A stretch of 64,000 nucleotides of DNA from contig WGMU01000003.1 of the NCBI GenBank assembly GCA_016124895.1, positions 46,378 through 110,377 of the forward strand. The letters are read 5' to 3'. This DNA comes from a bacterium. Its GTDB lineage: Bacteria > Planctomycetota > Planctomycetia > Planctomycetales > Planctomycetaceae. The position numbers and the translations under genes are program-made. The notes beneath the pieces are model-generated. The model did no database searches, had not been told where the DNA came from, and worked only from the letters and a program-made list of their open reading frames with translations. Shown piece after piece: positions 35,861 to 44,696 of the stretch; the stretch's first letter is position 1; each line of letters begins with the position of its first letter.

Positions 35861-36205
35861 ATGACCAGTTTTGAGCCTGCCTGCCCTGTCGAGCCACATG
35901 TCCACATCTTTGACAGACTGTGTTACAAATGCTTGACCTTGATGAAAGTAATTCACGCTTGTGGCTTCAATCACCTCGTGGATGACGACTCACCGACCTT
36001 CGACCCGGACGCTGCAGCAAAACGCGATGAGTGGCTTAGAAGCTTCGGGCTTCGTATGGCTCCAACGAAGACAACTGGCGAACTGGCGTGTCTTTGTCCG
36101 GAATGCGGCGCGCCACAAGGTCCGATTTACGTCATGCAGGATTTCATGGGTATTGCTCACGATTCAACGATGTATACGACCGAGGTCAGATCGGGTTCGT
36201 TTTGA
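35861..36205 (+). CDS. Hypothetical protein with two CxxC pairs
   Basis: A 114-residue protein with 'CYKC' (near residue 22) and 'CLCPECG' (near 78), spaced like a small zinc-ribbon, and a His/Asp-rich N-terminal part. A ribosome binding site AAGG lies seven bases before the ATG at 35861; an earlier in-frame ATG is at 35837. Base composition is lower in GC than the neighbouring planctomycete genes, as is the frameshifted gene upstream, hinting at acquired DNA. I do not recognise a family. Confidence 0.5.
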   Translation: MTSFEPACPVEPHVHIFDRLCYKCLTLMKVIHACGFNHLVDDDSPTFDPDAAAKRDEWLRSFGLRMAPTKTTGELACLCPECGAPQGPIYVMQDFMGIAHDSTMYTTEVRSGSF

Positions 36206-36281
36206 CGCACCATCGTATTCGAAGCGGCTGTGCTGGTGCGCCGAGACACTCGCTACATTCTGCGACCGGTGGGAACCGGCC

Positions 36282-36476
36282 CTACCTTTCTGCTTCCCAG
36301 TCGAGGCTTAACACGCGGCCGGACTGGATGCCGACGATCAGCCATTCGCCCAGGGGGTCACAGATCAGGTTGACGACGGGTTCGGGAGTCTCCGCCGCCC
36401 AGAGCAGGGCGCCGTCGGCGTCGAGCCAGTAAAGGTGGCGTTCGACCGCAGGGTGGCCCGTCTCTGTAACCAGGTG
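36282..36476 (-). pseudogene. Remnant of a beta-propeller protein C-terminus
   Basis: On the minus strand an open stretch of 65 codons reads '...HPAVERHLYWLDADGALLWAAETPEPVVNLICDPLGEWLIVGIQSGRVLSLDWEAER' and stops at 36282. The repeated Trp-Leu-Asp-Ala-Asp-Gly and 'VVNLICDPLGEWLIVG' blades are typical of WD40/PQQ-like propellers in planctomycetes. Just upstream there is a TGA and no start, so only the end of a former gene is left. Confidence 0.6.
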
Positions 36477-36479
36477 TCA

Positions 36480-36805
36480 CATGCACAGAGAAACGCAGCT
36501 TCGACGTCGATACTGGACTGGAACCTCGTCATCTTTATGAACGCGTAGAGTGGATGCGTCGTGTCGCTCAGCGATTCGGTCGAGCGGCCAGGTCAGTGTG
36601 ACTGTGAGTGTATCTGATCAGAGAGCTGCAGGTTCTCTTCAGGCATGCACTCTCCCGCCTGTGTCTGATGGTCACTGCGTCGCCGTGAGTTAGAGTGGGA
36701 AAAAAAGTCTGCGAGCCGCTTTACCGACTGAAGGGTGAGTCACTGACTGGAAATGCGTATGATCGAGGAGGCCGTTCTCGACTTGCCATTCAGCCTGGGT
36801 ATCCA
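36480..36805. other. Gene-less stretch upstream of the DUF3179 gene
   Basis: About 320 bases with no convincing gene. An open frame begins at 36695 and runs into the DUF3179 gene but its first 37 residues do not look coding. The 5' half of the lost propeller gene would have been here. Confidence 0.4.
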
Positions 36806-37825
36806 ATGACCGACCATTTCTCTCGGCTTCTACTCGTGATGCTGGTGTGTGCTTCAGTGGCTCTATGCTCGGCCAGCGTGCTGCCGGCGCAGACATTGAA
36901 CAGCCACGCCATCGAAAAGGCAGTGCCCGGGCAGTTCAAAGCGCTGACCGAACCGCCGTGTTCGTACTGTTCGACGCAGAACCGCAAAGGGCTGGTGAAC
37001 GACGACGACCGCGTCATTGCCTGGCTGCGAGCGGTTCATAACGGCGGAGCATTTCCGCTGCGGCACTTTCTGTCCGGATCGCGCGTCGTCAACGACACGT
37101 ACGGCCTGTTCTTTTACGATCCAGACGGCGGGTACGTCTCGGCGTTTCAAAAGGATTACGGCTACGAACTGTATGGCTGGCGGCGCGGCGTCATGGTGGT
37201 GCGTGGCCGGGACGGCACACTGTGGTCGGCGTTGACCGGCAAGGCGTTCGAGGGGCCGCAGAAAGGGAAGCGGCTGACGCGGATCGCGAGTCTCGTCACC
37301 GACTGGCAGTACTGGTTGATGCTGCATCCCGAGTCGACGGCTTATGACCTCTTTGACGGAACGAAGTACGAAGTCACGCCGCTGCCGTCGGTGATGAGCG
37401 AGGCGGCGCAGCGTTCGATGGGAGTCGTGGATCCGAGACTGAAGCCGCTCGACGAAGTGCTCGGCGTTGAATTCGACAACATCACAAAAGCGTACACGCT
37501 GACGAAGCTGCCCGAACGGGCCTGCCTGCTCGACACCGTGGACGGTCGGAACATCGCTGTCTTCTGGTATGGACCGACGAAGACGGCTGTCGCGTTCGAC
37601 CGGAAGCCTGGCGAGCGAACTCTGACGCTGTACGCCGACGAAATCTCGCCGGAAACGGCTCCGTTCAAAGACCGGGAAACCGGGACGCGGTGGACGATCG
37701 CCGGCCGTGCTGTCGATGGACCGCTCCGCGGCCAGGAACTCACCTGGATCAACAGTCTCCAGTGCCGCTGGTATGCCTGGGCGGCCGAATACCCGGAAAC
37801 ACTGCTGTATGAATCGTCAAAGTGA
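36806..37825 (+). CDS. Exported DUF3179-like protein
   Basis: A 339-residue exported protein. The signal peptide is residues 1-27 ('LLLVMLVCASVALCSASVLPAQ'). Then comes the DUF3179-like region 'DDRVIAWLRAVHNGGAFPLRHFLSGSRVVNDTYGLFFYDPDGGYVSAF' and 'GTLWSALTGKAFEGPQKGKRLTRIASLVTDWQYWLMLHPES'. The Cys motif usual in many DUF3179 proteins ('YCPLC') is replaced by 'FFYDPD', but an earlier 'CSYCSTQN' is present. I chose the ATG at 36806 because it begins the signal peptide. The 3' end overlaps the next gene by 17 bases. Function of the family is not known. Confidence 0.72.
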   Translation: MTDHFSRLLLVMLVCASVALCSASVLPAQTLNSHAIEKAVPGQFKALTEPPCSYCSTQNRKGLVNDDDRVIAWLRAVHNGGAFPLRHFLSGSRVVNDTYGLFFYDPDGGYVSAFQKDYGYELYGWRRGVMVVRGRDGTLWSALTGKAFEGPQKGKRLTRIASLVTDWQYWLMLHPESTAYDLFDGTKYEVTPLPSVMSEAAQRSMGVVDPRLKPLDEVLGVEFDNITKAYTLTKLPERACLLDTVDGRNIAVFWYGPTKTAVAFDRKPGERTLTLYADEISPETAPFKDRETGTRWTIAGRAVDGPLRGQELTWINSLQCRWYAWAAEYPETLLYESSK

Positions 37826-38933
37826 CGCACCGCCGCTGCTGTCGGTGATTCTGGCCTGCCTGTTGCTGCTGCCGTTCGCTCTGAATGCGGTCTCACTGAC
37901 GAACAGGATCCGGCAGTCCGGCGAGGACTTGTCGACGTCGTTCCGCGGAGCGCTGTTGTCGGCTGATCAGGCCGTTGAAGGGCGGCTTCACTCGCTCAAA
38001 TCCAGCGGAGTCAACGCGATCGTGCTGCTGCTTCGCGGCGGCGATCAGCGGGAGGCGGAACAGCGAGCGAGTGAACTCGTGCGGCGATCCGGGCTCGCAC
38101 TGCATTACTGGGTCGAGGTCGCTCATTGCCGGGAACTGGCGGACGCGCATCCCGACTGGATGGCCAGCCTGCAGGGACACACCGAATGGCGACGGCTGTT
38201 TTCCGATGTGCCGCATCCTGGCGACGGAGAAGTCGTCAAGACCTACCCGTGGGTGCCGATCCTCAGCAAAGAACCGTTCGACGCTCAATTGCAGCGGATT
38301 GAGGAATTGCTGGCTGACCGCCCGCAGCCGGCCGGCGTGTTTCTCAACGACCTGCAGGGAGCGCCGTCGGCCTGCGGCTGCGGCAATCATCTCTGCCGCT
38401 GGACCAGCGACTACGGCAAGTTGCGCACGACGATGCCTCTGACAAACGACGCACCGGCTGAGTTTGTAGCCGCGATCCGCAAGCTGCTGCCCGAGGCCGA
38501 GGTCATTCCCGTCTGGACAACCGAATGTGAAGAGCATGATGGCGCTGCTAACGGTCTGTGTGCCGGAGTCGGTTGCTTTAAGGGCATCTGCTGGAAAGCC
38601 TGGACCGAGCAGCTTGTCCCGGTCGCCCGACACAGTGAAACGCTCGGCGTACTGCTGCCGTATCGAGCCTTCCAGCGTGACCTGCCGATCTACGAGGAAC
38701 CGGCCGGCTGGATTGCCGAGGCACTGAACTCGTTTCAGGACATGCCGGCGCGTTATCGGGAGGCGGGAGTTCCAGCGTCGCGTCTGCTCGCCGTGCTGCA
38801 GGGGTGGAACGTCGCCGATCGGCAGATCGCTCAGCAAGTGACCGCCGCGGCCGAATCCGGAGCAGCAGGTCACATCATCGCGTACACCGAGATCGAACAA
38901 GGCTGGAAGCCGCAGATACTCAAAATGAAGTAA
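37809..38933 (+). CDS. Hypothetical membrane-anchored/exported protein
   Basis: A 374-residue protein with one N-terminal hydrophobic segment (about residues 9-29) and a soluble domain. The stretch 'ALHYWVEVAHCRELADAHPDWMASLQGH', 'WVPILSKEPFDAQLQRIEELLADRPQPAGVFLNDLQGAPSACGCGNHLCRWTSDYG' and 'WKAWTEQLVPVARHSETLGVLLPYRAF' has the beta/alpha rhythm of a TIM barrel such as a glycoside hydrolase-like fold, with a Cys-rich loop. I recognise it as a planctomycete-type protein but know no function. Its start overlaps the DUF3179 gene by 17 bases, so the two are co-expressed. Confidence 0.72.
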   Translation: MNRQSDAPPLLSVILACLLLLPFALNAVSLTNRIRQSGEDLSTSFRGALLSADQAVEGRLHSLKSSGVNAIVLLLRGGDQREAEQRASELVRRSGLALHYWVEVAHCRELADAHPDWMASLQGHTEWRRLFSDVPHPGDGEVVKTYPWVPILSKEPFDAQLQRIEELLADRPQPAGVFLNDLQGAPSACGCGNHLCRWTSDYGKLRTTMPLTNDAPAEFVAAIRKLLPEAEVIPVWTTECEEHDGAANGLCAGVGCFKGICWKAWTEQLVPVARHSETLGVLLPYRAFQRDLPIYEEPAGWIAEALNSFQDMPARYREAGVPASRLLAVLQGWNVADRQIAQQVTAAAESGAAGHIIAYTEIEQGWKPQILKMK

Positions 38934-39137
38934 CCGCGACTTTCCGAGTTCGGAAGCAGACCTGTCGAATGGCCACTTGCAGGCAGACGATACAGTCGCG
39001 ACATTCGCCGTGACGCCCTCTTCACAAACGAGATTCGGATGCGGACTGGTTCGTGTCGGTGTTTATGGCGAACTGACCACATCGGCGTCCCTCCGTGCTG
39101 ACCTGCCACAGACTGCAATCCTTCCGAGGTTTCCCCC

Positions 39138-40436
39138 ATGTTGAAACTGAGTACGCTCAAACTCCGCGTGTCCATCGTTGCCGTCGTCGTGACGGGGATA
39201 TCCGCTTTTCTGGTCACGGCACACGGCGGTGACTGGCCGACATTTCGAGGGGCTCAGCGGACGGCGGTGGCTCCGGATACGGGGCTGCTGACTTCGTGGC
39301 CGGAAGGCGGGCCGAAGCTGCTGTGGAAGTCGAAGGGAACCGGGCGCGGTTATTCAAGCCTCGCGATTGCCGACGGGCGGATTTACACGCTGGGCGACCG
39401 ATCGTCGCTGACGGACGGCGACAACAGCGAATACCTGCTGTGCTTCAGCCGCGAAGACGGCTCGCCGATCTGGAAACTCAAGACCGGCAATCCGTGGGAC
39501 AATGGAGCCCCCGACTGGCAGGGTTCACGCAGCACGCCAACGGTCGACGGCGATCGTGTTTATGTCCTCACTCCTCACGGCGATCTCGTGTGCACCGGAG
39601 CTGCCGACGGAGTCGAGAAGTGGAGGAAGAACCTGAAGTCGGACTTCGGCGGCAGGAAGGGTGACGGCTGGGGTTACGGTGAATCGGTTACCGTCGACGG
39701 CGACCGCCTGATCTGCACGCCGGGTGGCGAGAAGAGCACGATGGTGGCGCTCAATAAGCAGACCGGCGATCTGATCTGGTCAGCGGTTCGGCCAGGCGAT
39801 CGCGGCGCAGGGCACGCGTCGATCGTCGTCTCGCAGGTCGGTGGCACTCGCGTCTATGTTCAGACGACCGCCAGCGGAGCTCTTGGCGTGCGGGCTGAGG
39901 ACGGCAAGCCACTGTGGAGTTACGGGATCGATCAAACGACGGCCGTCATTCCGACAGCAATTGTCCGCGGCGATCTGGTCTTCTTCTCCGCCGGTTACGG
40001 ACGAGGCGGTGCTCTGCTGCGTCAGGTCGCGGGAGCGAACGGTGACGTCAGCGTCGACGAGGTCTATCCGATCAACAAAAAGCTGGCCAACAAGCACGGC
40101 GGCATCGTGCTGATCGGTGACTATCTCTATGGCGATACGGATGACCGCGGCACGCCGTTCTGTGCCGAGCTAATGACGGGTAACGTTGTCTGGCAGTCGC
40201 GTGGTTCCGGGAAACGCTCGGCCAATATCGTCGCTGCAGACGGCTACCTTTACATCCGGTACTCAGACGGCACGCTCGCTCTCGTGAAGGCAACGCCGGA
40301 CGGTTACAGGGAATCCGGTCTGCTGAAGATCCCCGGCAGCGACACTCAGCCAAGCTGGTCCCATTCGGTGATCCCCGACGGCCGTCTGTATCTGCGCGAA
40401 GGTGATACTCTGCTGTGCTACGACCTGCAGAGGTAA
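39138..40436 (+). CDS. PQQ-like beta-propeller repeat protein
   Basis: A 432-residue exported protein (signal peptide about residues 1-31, then 'GGDWPTFRGAQRTAVAPDTGLLTSWPEGGPKLLWKSKGTGRGYSSLAIADGRIYTLGD'). The repeated blades with 'YVLTPHGDLVCTGAADGVEKW', 'VALNKQTGDLIWS' and 'GVRAEDGKPLWSYG' are typical of the planctomycete PQQ-like or BamB-like propellers. These usually bind no PQQ and probably act in the periplasm as binding scaffolds. It is downstream of the previous pair by 200 bases. Confidence 0.88.
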   Translation: MLKLSTLKLRVSIVAVVVTGISAFLVTAHGGDWPTFRGAQRTAVAPDTGLLTSWPEGGPKLLWKSKGTGRGYSSLAIADGRIYTLGDRSSLTDGDNSEYLLCFSREDGSPIWKLKTGNPWDNGAPDWQGSRSTPTVDGDRVYVLTPHGDLVCTGAADGVEKWRKNLKSDFGGRKGDGWGYGESVTVDGDRLICTPGGEKSTMVALNKQTGDLIWSAVRPGDRGAGHASIVVSQVGGTRVYVQTTASGALGVRAEDGKPLWSYGIDQTTAVIPTAIVRGDLVFFSAGYGRGGALLRQVAGANGDVSVDEVYPINKKLANKHGGIVLIGDYLYGDTDDRGTPFCAELMTGNVVWQSRGSGKRSANIVAADGYLYIRYSDGTLALVKATPDGYRESGLLKIPGSDTQPSWSHSVIPDGRLYLREGDTLLCYDLQR

Positions 40437-40480
40437 GCCGTCTGACTGCAGTTCGCCTGGATTTCAAAGGGTGAACCAGC

Positions 40481-41302
40481 TCACCGCCAATGAGATCGCG
40501 TCGGCTGCCGGTAATAGAAGATTTGATCGCTGCCGGAACTGCGGGACTCAATCGGAGCGCGCAGGTGGCGATGATTTCTCAGCCAGAGTGTGACAGCCAG
40601 ACCGGCGAGGAAACCGCCGATGTGAGCCCACCAGGCAACACCGCCAGCCACTCCGGCCGCGTGTGTTGACGTGCCTTCCAGAAACTGAATCAGAAACCAG
40701 ATGCCCAGGAACAGCGGCGCCGGCAGCCACATGATCTGCAGGAAGAAGAAAATCGGGATGATACACAACACGCGGGCTCGCGGATAAAGCAGGAAGTAGG
40801 CGCCCATCACGCCAGCGATCGCCCCGCTCGCCCCGATCGTAGGCATCGTCGAACTGCGATCAGCGAGGAAGTGGGCAGTGCTCGCGATTATTCCGCAGCT
40901 CAGGTAGAAGATCAGATAACCGATGTGTCCGTACCGGTCCTCGACATTGTCGCCAAAGATCCACAGAACCCACATGTTTCCGACGAAGTGCAGCCAACCG
41001 CCGTGCAGGAAGACGCAGGTCAGCAGCGTCATCCAGGTCGGGACTGCGGCAGGGGCCATCGGATGCTCGTCCAGCACTCGCTGTCGGCCGAACGGCGTTC
41101 GCACTTCCCGAACCTGCTGCATCGTGACGGGGGCATTGGGATCCGCCACGCGGGCGGGCACCATTCCGAATCGTTCAACCAGCGATGGCCGATCGGGAGT
41201 CTCGGACAACTGCAGCAGAAAAACGACCGAACAGGCAGCGATCACCGCGTAATTGACGATGGGTGTGCTGCGTGACGGGATGTTGTCGCGGAGTGGGATC
41301 AT
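40481..41302 (-). CDS. Rhomboid-family intramembrane serine protease
   Basis: A 273-residue polytopic membrane protein. The rhomboid motifs are visible: 'FLHGGWLHFVGNMWVLWIFGDNVEDRYGH' (His-Asn in helix 2), 'GASGAIAGVMGAYFLL' with the catalytic Ser (about residue 160) and 'WWAHIGGFLAGL' with the catalytic His (about 235). Such proteases cleave other membrane proteins within the bilayer. It is convergent with the propeller gene and divergent from the next membrane protein. The C-terminal 30 residues are basic and polar. Confidence 0.92.
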   Translation of the reverse strand: MIPLRDNIPSRSTPIVNYAVIAACSVVFLLQLSETPDRPSLVERFGMVPARVADPNAPVTMQQVREVRTPFGRQRVLDEHPMAPAAVPTWMTLLTCVFLHGGWLHFVGNMWVLWIFGDNVEDRYGHIGYLIFYLSCGIIASTAHFLADRSSTMPTIGASGAIAGVMGAYFLLYPRARVLCIIPIFFFLQIMWLPAPLFLGIWFLIQFLEGTSTHAAGVAGGVAWWAHIGGFLAGLAVTLWLRNHRHLRAPIESRSSGSDQIFYYRQPTRSHWR

Positions 41303-41625
41303 GGCTGGCAGTCGAGAATCGGAAGGCGTGAGATGGGGATTCTTTCAGAGGAGACTGTCAGTGGGAACTGCGGCGGCGGAAATACTCACAAGGACGTGGA
41401 AACCCGGCGGTGATTGAGACGGGTTATCCAAGTCACTGCCGACTTGGCCCGTCTGATGCCAGCGGTACGCGGCATCTGCCGGGGATTCTGAGCGAATTGT
41501 CGCACCGAACCTGTGGACTGCCGGTCTGGCAATGCCGTATCCGTGAATACGGCCAGCCGTCGGTGTGCATTGTGAAACCGGCAGGTTGCAGCGTTTCCCC
41601 CGTTTTCTGTCGTCAGGTAAGTTCC
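41303..41625. other. Divergent intergenic region
   Basis: About 320 bases between the rhomboid gene (minus) and the signal-peptide membrane protein (plus). The open frame from 41410 to 41625 in front of the latter has no coding character. Promoters for both genes should be here. Confidence 0.4.
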
Positions 41626-42978
41626 ATGCGGTTCAGTCCTGTCGTCTGTCCTCACGGTCGTTGCCAGCGGCGAGTGTTCGCCTGCGGCCTCCTGACAGTT
41701 CTGCTGGCTGTTGCCTCCCTCGACGGAATCTGTTGGGGCCAGAGCGCAGCCGCGGACGATGGCGAGATTCAGCCCGGACCGTTGCTCGCAGCGACGACGG
41801 TGAGTCCTGTTTCGACGGATAGCCTGAGGCGCGATGTCGAACTCACTCCGGCGGTGACGGCGAGCCCGGTAGAGTCCCCCTCCGTCAGAATCTTCACCAG
41901 TGAGCCGATCGAGAAAGTGACCGTCTTTATCAATGGTCGCTTTGTACCGCCGCCACTGGTCGTGACGACGGATGCCAGCCGCGTTCTGGTCAACGGAATT
42001 GAGTTTCCGACTGACGAACGGGTGATCCGGTCATTACGCGACGTGGGGTATCTGTCTGAGGACGGCCAGGGATTCGGAGGTCGGTTCGACGAGGAGATGG
42101 GACCCGACGACGACCGGCCACGGTTCCGTCCACGTCGTCGCGATGGAGAGAGCGATCGCAGGCGGCCAAACCGGGAAGTGGAACCCGGGATCGCGGAATC
42201 CGAGCATCAGTACCGACCAACTCGTCTGTTCAGAACAGCGCATGGCATCGCGAACATGTTTGAGAGCGGGCGGCAGGTCTTTGCCGTCTTTGCCGGAGAG
42301 CCGGTGCTCATTGCTCCGATGTCTGACTATGGCCTCGAACTGCTGTCTGTCCTGCAGTCGAAAAGCCGACACGCTCAGGCCGTCGATGACCTGCTTCGGC
42401 ACCTGCCGGATGGAGCGGACGCGAACATCTGGGGAGACTGGTTGCGTGAATTCAAACCGACTGCGGAGTTCACTCGGATCGTGGACAAGCAGGTTGAGTT
42501 CTTTGACGCCGTGGAGAATGAGAATCGCGGGCGGACGGCTGCCGTCGGTCGGCTGCGAAGCATGTCCTATCCCATGTCGATCGCCGGTTTGCTGCTCAGT
42601 GTGTTTGCGTTCGGGCACGTCGTTTCCAATAAACCGCCGAATCGCTTCACTCCAGTCAGTGAAGAGCTGTCCCTCGAATCCCGGCTCATGGTCAATCGGT
42701 CGCTGCTGCTGGTGGTTGCCTTGTCATTCCTGGATTTGATCTGGACGATTCTGGCGTCGCAGGCGAAGGAGATGACTGAGCTGAGCCCCTTCGGACGGGA
42801 ATTCATTCACGATCCCGTACTCCTGGGAGTTTTCAAATTTCTGATGACGGGTCTGGGGGTTGGTCTGCTGCTGGCGTTGCGACGTCACCGGGTGGCTCAA
42901 ACCGCGGCCTGGTGGGCCTGTCTGATTCTCACTCTGCTCACCATGCGCTGGCTGACGTTCAATTCCATGTTTGCGTAG
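41626..42978 (+). CDS. Membrane protein with signal peptide and four C-terminal helices, unknown
   Basis: A 450-residue protein. An N-terminal signal or anchor (about residues 18-40), a long soluble region with a basic-acidic stretch 'DEEMGPDDDRPRFRPRRRDGESDRRRP' around residue 155, and four C-terminal helices ('MSIAGLLLSVFAFGHVVS', 'SLLLVVALSFLDLIWTIL', 'VLLGVFKFLMTGLGVGLLLAL', 'AWWACLILTLLTMRWL'). It matches no family I know. The ATG at 41626 is chosen because it starts the signal. The next gene, a Gly-rich secreted protein, begins 128 bases later in the same direction. Confidence 0.7.
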   Translation: MRFSPVVCPHGRCQRRVFACGLLTVLLAVASLDGICWGQSAAADDGEIQPGPLLAATTVSPVSTDSLRRDVELTPAVTASPVESPSVRIFTSEPIEKVTVFINGRFVPPPLVVTTDASRVLVNGIEFPTDERVIRSLRDVGYLSEDGQGFGGRFDEEMGPDDDRPRFRPRRRDGESDRRRPNREVEPGIAESEHQYRPTRLFRTAHGIANMFESGRQVFAVFAGEPVLIAPMSDYGLELLSVLQSKSRHAQAVDDLLRHLPDGADANIWGDWLREFKPTAEFTRIVDKQVEFFDAVENENRGRTAAVGRLRSMSYPMSIAGLLLSVFAFGHVVSNKPPNRFTPVSEELSLESRLMVNRSLLLVVALSFLDLIWTILASQAKEMTELSPFGREFIHDPVLLGVFKFLMTGLGVGLLLALRRHRVAQTAAWWACLILTLLTMRWLTFNSMFA

Positions 42979-43105
42979 CTCAGATGCTGCCTGTCTGCTG
43001 GGACGTTCGAGACCAGCGCCATTCGGCTTCTGCATTTCGACAGAACTTGAGTCTTCAATTTCACTGGCTCAAGCAGGATCGTTTTTGTTCCGGAAGGAAG
43101 TAACC

Positions 43106-44053
43106 ATGTTGAAAATGAACTCACTTTTCAGGTGCAGCGCTCTCGCTCTGGCCTTTGTCGTGACTGCCGCGACGATCGTCGACGCACAACAGCAGGACGG
43201 CCAGCGCGACGGACAGCAGGGTAACCGGGGCGGTCAGCGCGGTGGCTTCGGCGGTGGGCGTGGCGGCTTCGGTGGCGGACGCGGCGGGTTTGGCGGCGTA
43301 ATCGACAAGGTCTCGCTGCTGGGGAATCCTCAGGTGCAGACCGAACTGAAGATCGCCAGCGAACAGAAACTGTTCCTTGATGACATCATCGCCGAGCACC
43401 GTGAAAAGGGGCGGGAAATCTTCTCGGGAGTCGACTTCGGCAGCTTCCGCGATAAGTCCGAAGAAGAGCGAACCAGGATCATGGCCGACCTGCAGGCCAA
43501 ACGGGAAAAGCTCAACAAGGAAGCGGAAGCCGGTCTGTCTGAATTCCTGTCCGAAGATCAGATCAAGCGACTGGATCAGATCGCCCTGCAGCAGCGTGGC
43601 CTGCGGGCGCTCACGGATGACGACACCGGAAAGAAACTCGGTATCTCTGCCGAGCAGAAAACGAAGATTGAAGCCGTGTTTGCGGCCAGCGACGAGGCTC
43701 GCCGCCAGATGTTCCAGGGGGGCCGCGGCGGTGATCAGAACGGCGATAATCAGCAGGGCGGACGTGGCGGTCGCGGTAATTTCGATCCCGCTGCCTTCGC
43801 GGCCATGAGAGAAAAGATGGAAGAAGCCCGTAAGAAAACGGAAACCGATGTCCTGGCCGTGCTGACGGACGCTCAGAAGAAGCAGTTCGACGAAATGAAA
43901 GGCGCGCCGTTCGAACTCAACTTCGGTGGCTTTGGCGGCGGACGACCGGGTGGTTTCGGCGGCGGACGTCCAGGCCAGGGCGGTGGCCGACCGGGCGGCA
44001 ATCGACCGGGAACAGACGGTGGTGACCGTCCTCGTCGCCCGTCTGCCGAGTAG
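43106..44053 (+). CDS. Gly/Arg-rich secreted protein of the Spy/LTXXQ style
   Basis: A 315-residue exported protein (signal peptide ends at 'VDAQQQ'). It opens with Gly/Arg-rich repeats of FGGGRGG type, has a charged helical core (about residues 75-265) with several 'LSEDQIKRLDQIALQQRG', 'LGISAEQKTKIEAVF' and 'LTDAQKKQFDEMKG' segments that resemble LTXXQ-motif periplasmic proteins (Spy/CpxP-like), and ends with more Gly-rich repeats. GGAAGGAAG precedes the ATG. A rho-independent terminator follows at 44104. A structural or stress role in the periplasm is a guess. Confidence 0.75.
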   Translation: MLKMNSLFRCSALALAFVVTAATIVDAQQQDGQRDGQQGNRGGQRGGFGGGRGGFGGGRGGFGGVIDKVSLLGNPQVQTELKIASEQKLFLDDIIAEHREKGREIFSGVDFGSFRDKSEEERTRIMADLQAKREKLNKEAEAGLSEFLSEDQIKRLDQIALQQRGLRALTDDDTGKKLGISAEQKTKIEAVFAASDEARRQMFQGGRGGDQNGDNQQGGRGGRGNFDPAAFAAMREKMEEARKKTETDVLAVLTDAQKKQFDEMKGAPFELNFGGFGGGRPGGFGGGRPGQGGGRPGGNRPGTDGGDRPRRPSAE

Positions 44054-44103
44054 TCGACTTCGCTGAGTCGTTCCGGTCGGTTGACCGGTCTGATTGAGAA
44101 CTA

Positions 44104-44137
44104 CGCGGTCCTGCAGTCTTTGGCGGGCCGCGTTTTT
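44104..44137 (+). terminator. Terminator after the Gly-rich secreted protein gene
   Basis: CGCGGTCC (44104-44111) pairs with GGGCCGCG (44125-44132, one G-T pair) and is followed by five Ts. It lies 50 bases past the stop codon. Confidence 0.8.
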
Positions 44138-44696
44138 GTTGCGCGAGGCAGGACGCTGGTCAGGGACAACGAAACGGAAACCAGCGACCGGGCATTCGAG
44201 GCAAGGCTTCCTGGACCGAGGCAGAAGGTCGAATGCTCTTGCGGGTTGCGGTCGCACATCGACTCTGCGGCGTCGTGGTAAAGACTGACGGTTGTAACAA
44301 TTGCTCGTATTTCGCAGAGTCTTCTGACTGCGGTGCGGCTGCGGCGTATCCGGGCTATGGCAGATCGAACGCCTGTGACGAGTGGCGGTTGTGCGGGCCG
44401 CAACAGATCGTCTGACTGTTCCGAATCTGATGCACTGGCCGGGCAACCCGGTCGAAAAGAAGGATCGGAGCATTCGGCACAGAGTGAATGCGCCGCGACG
44501 TCGGACAGTTCCTCCGGCGAAGGCTTCGCATGCCGCAATGACGCGACTGAGTCGCATTGATGCGGCAGCCAGGTCGGCGGTCATCTGGTCGTGCGGGCTC
44601 TGAGAGTTGAAGACAACGCAGATTCGGCGTCGGCAATCCACGGAATGGATTGTCTGGGCTGGACTCTGCCAGACGACGATCCGCAAGGAGGCACCC
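44138..44696. other. Gene-less region upstream of the first RTX-like protein
   Basis: About 560 bases. Several open frames exist in all registers but none has protein-like composition. An imperfect palindrome near 44528-44566 (TGCCGCA ... TGCGGCA arms) and the strong AAGGAGG at 44684-44690 before the GTG start are the only visible signals. A long 5' leader or promoter region is likely. Confidence 0.45.
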
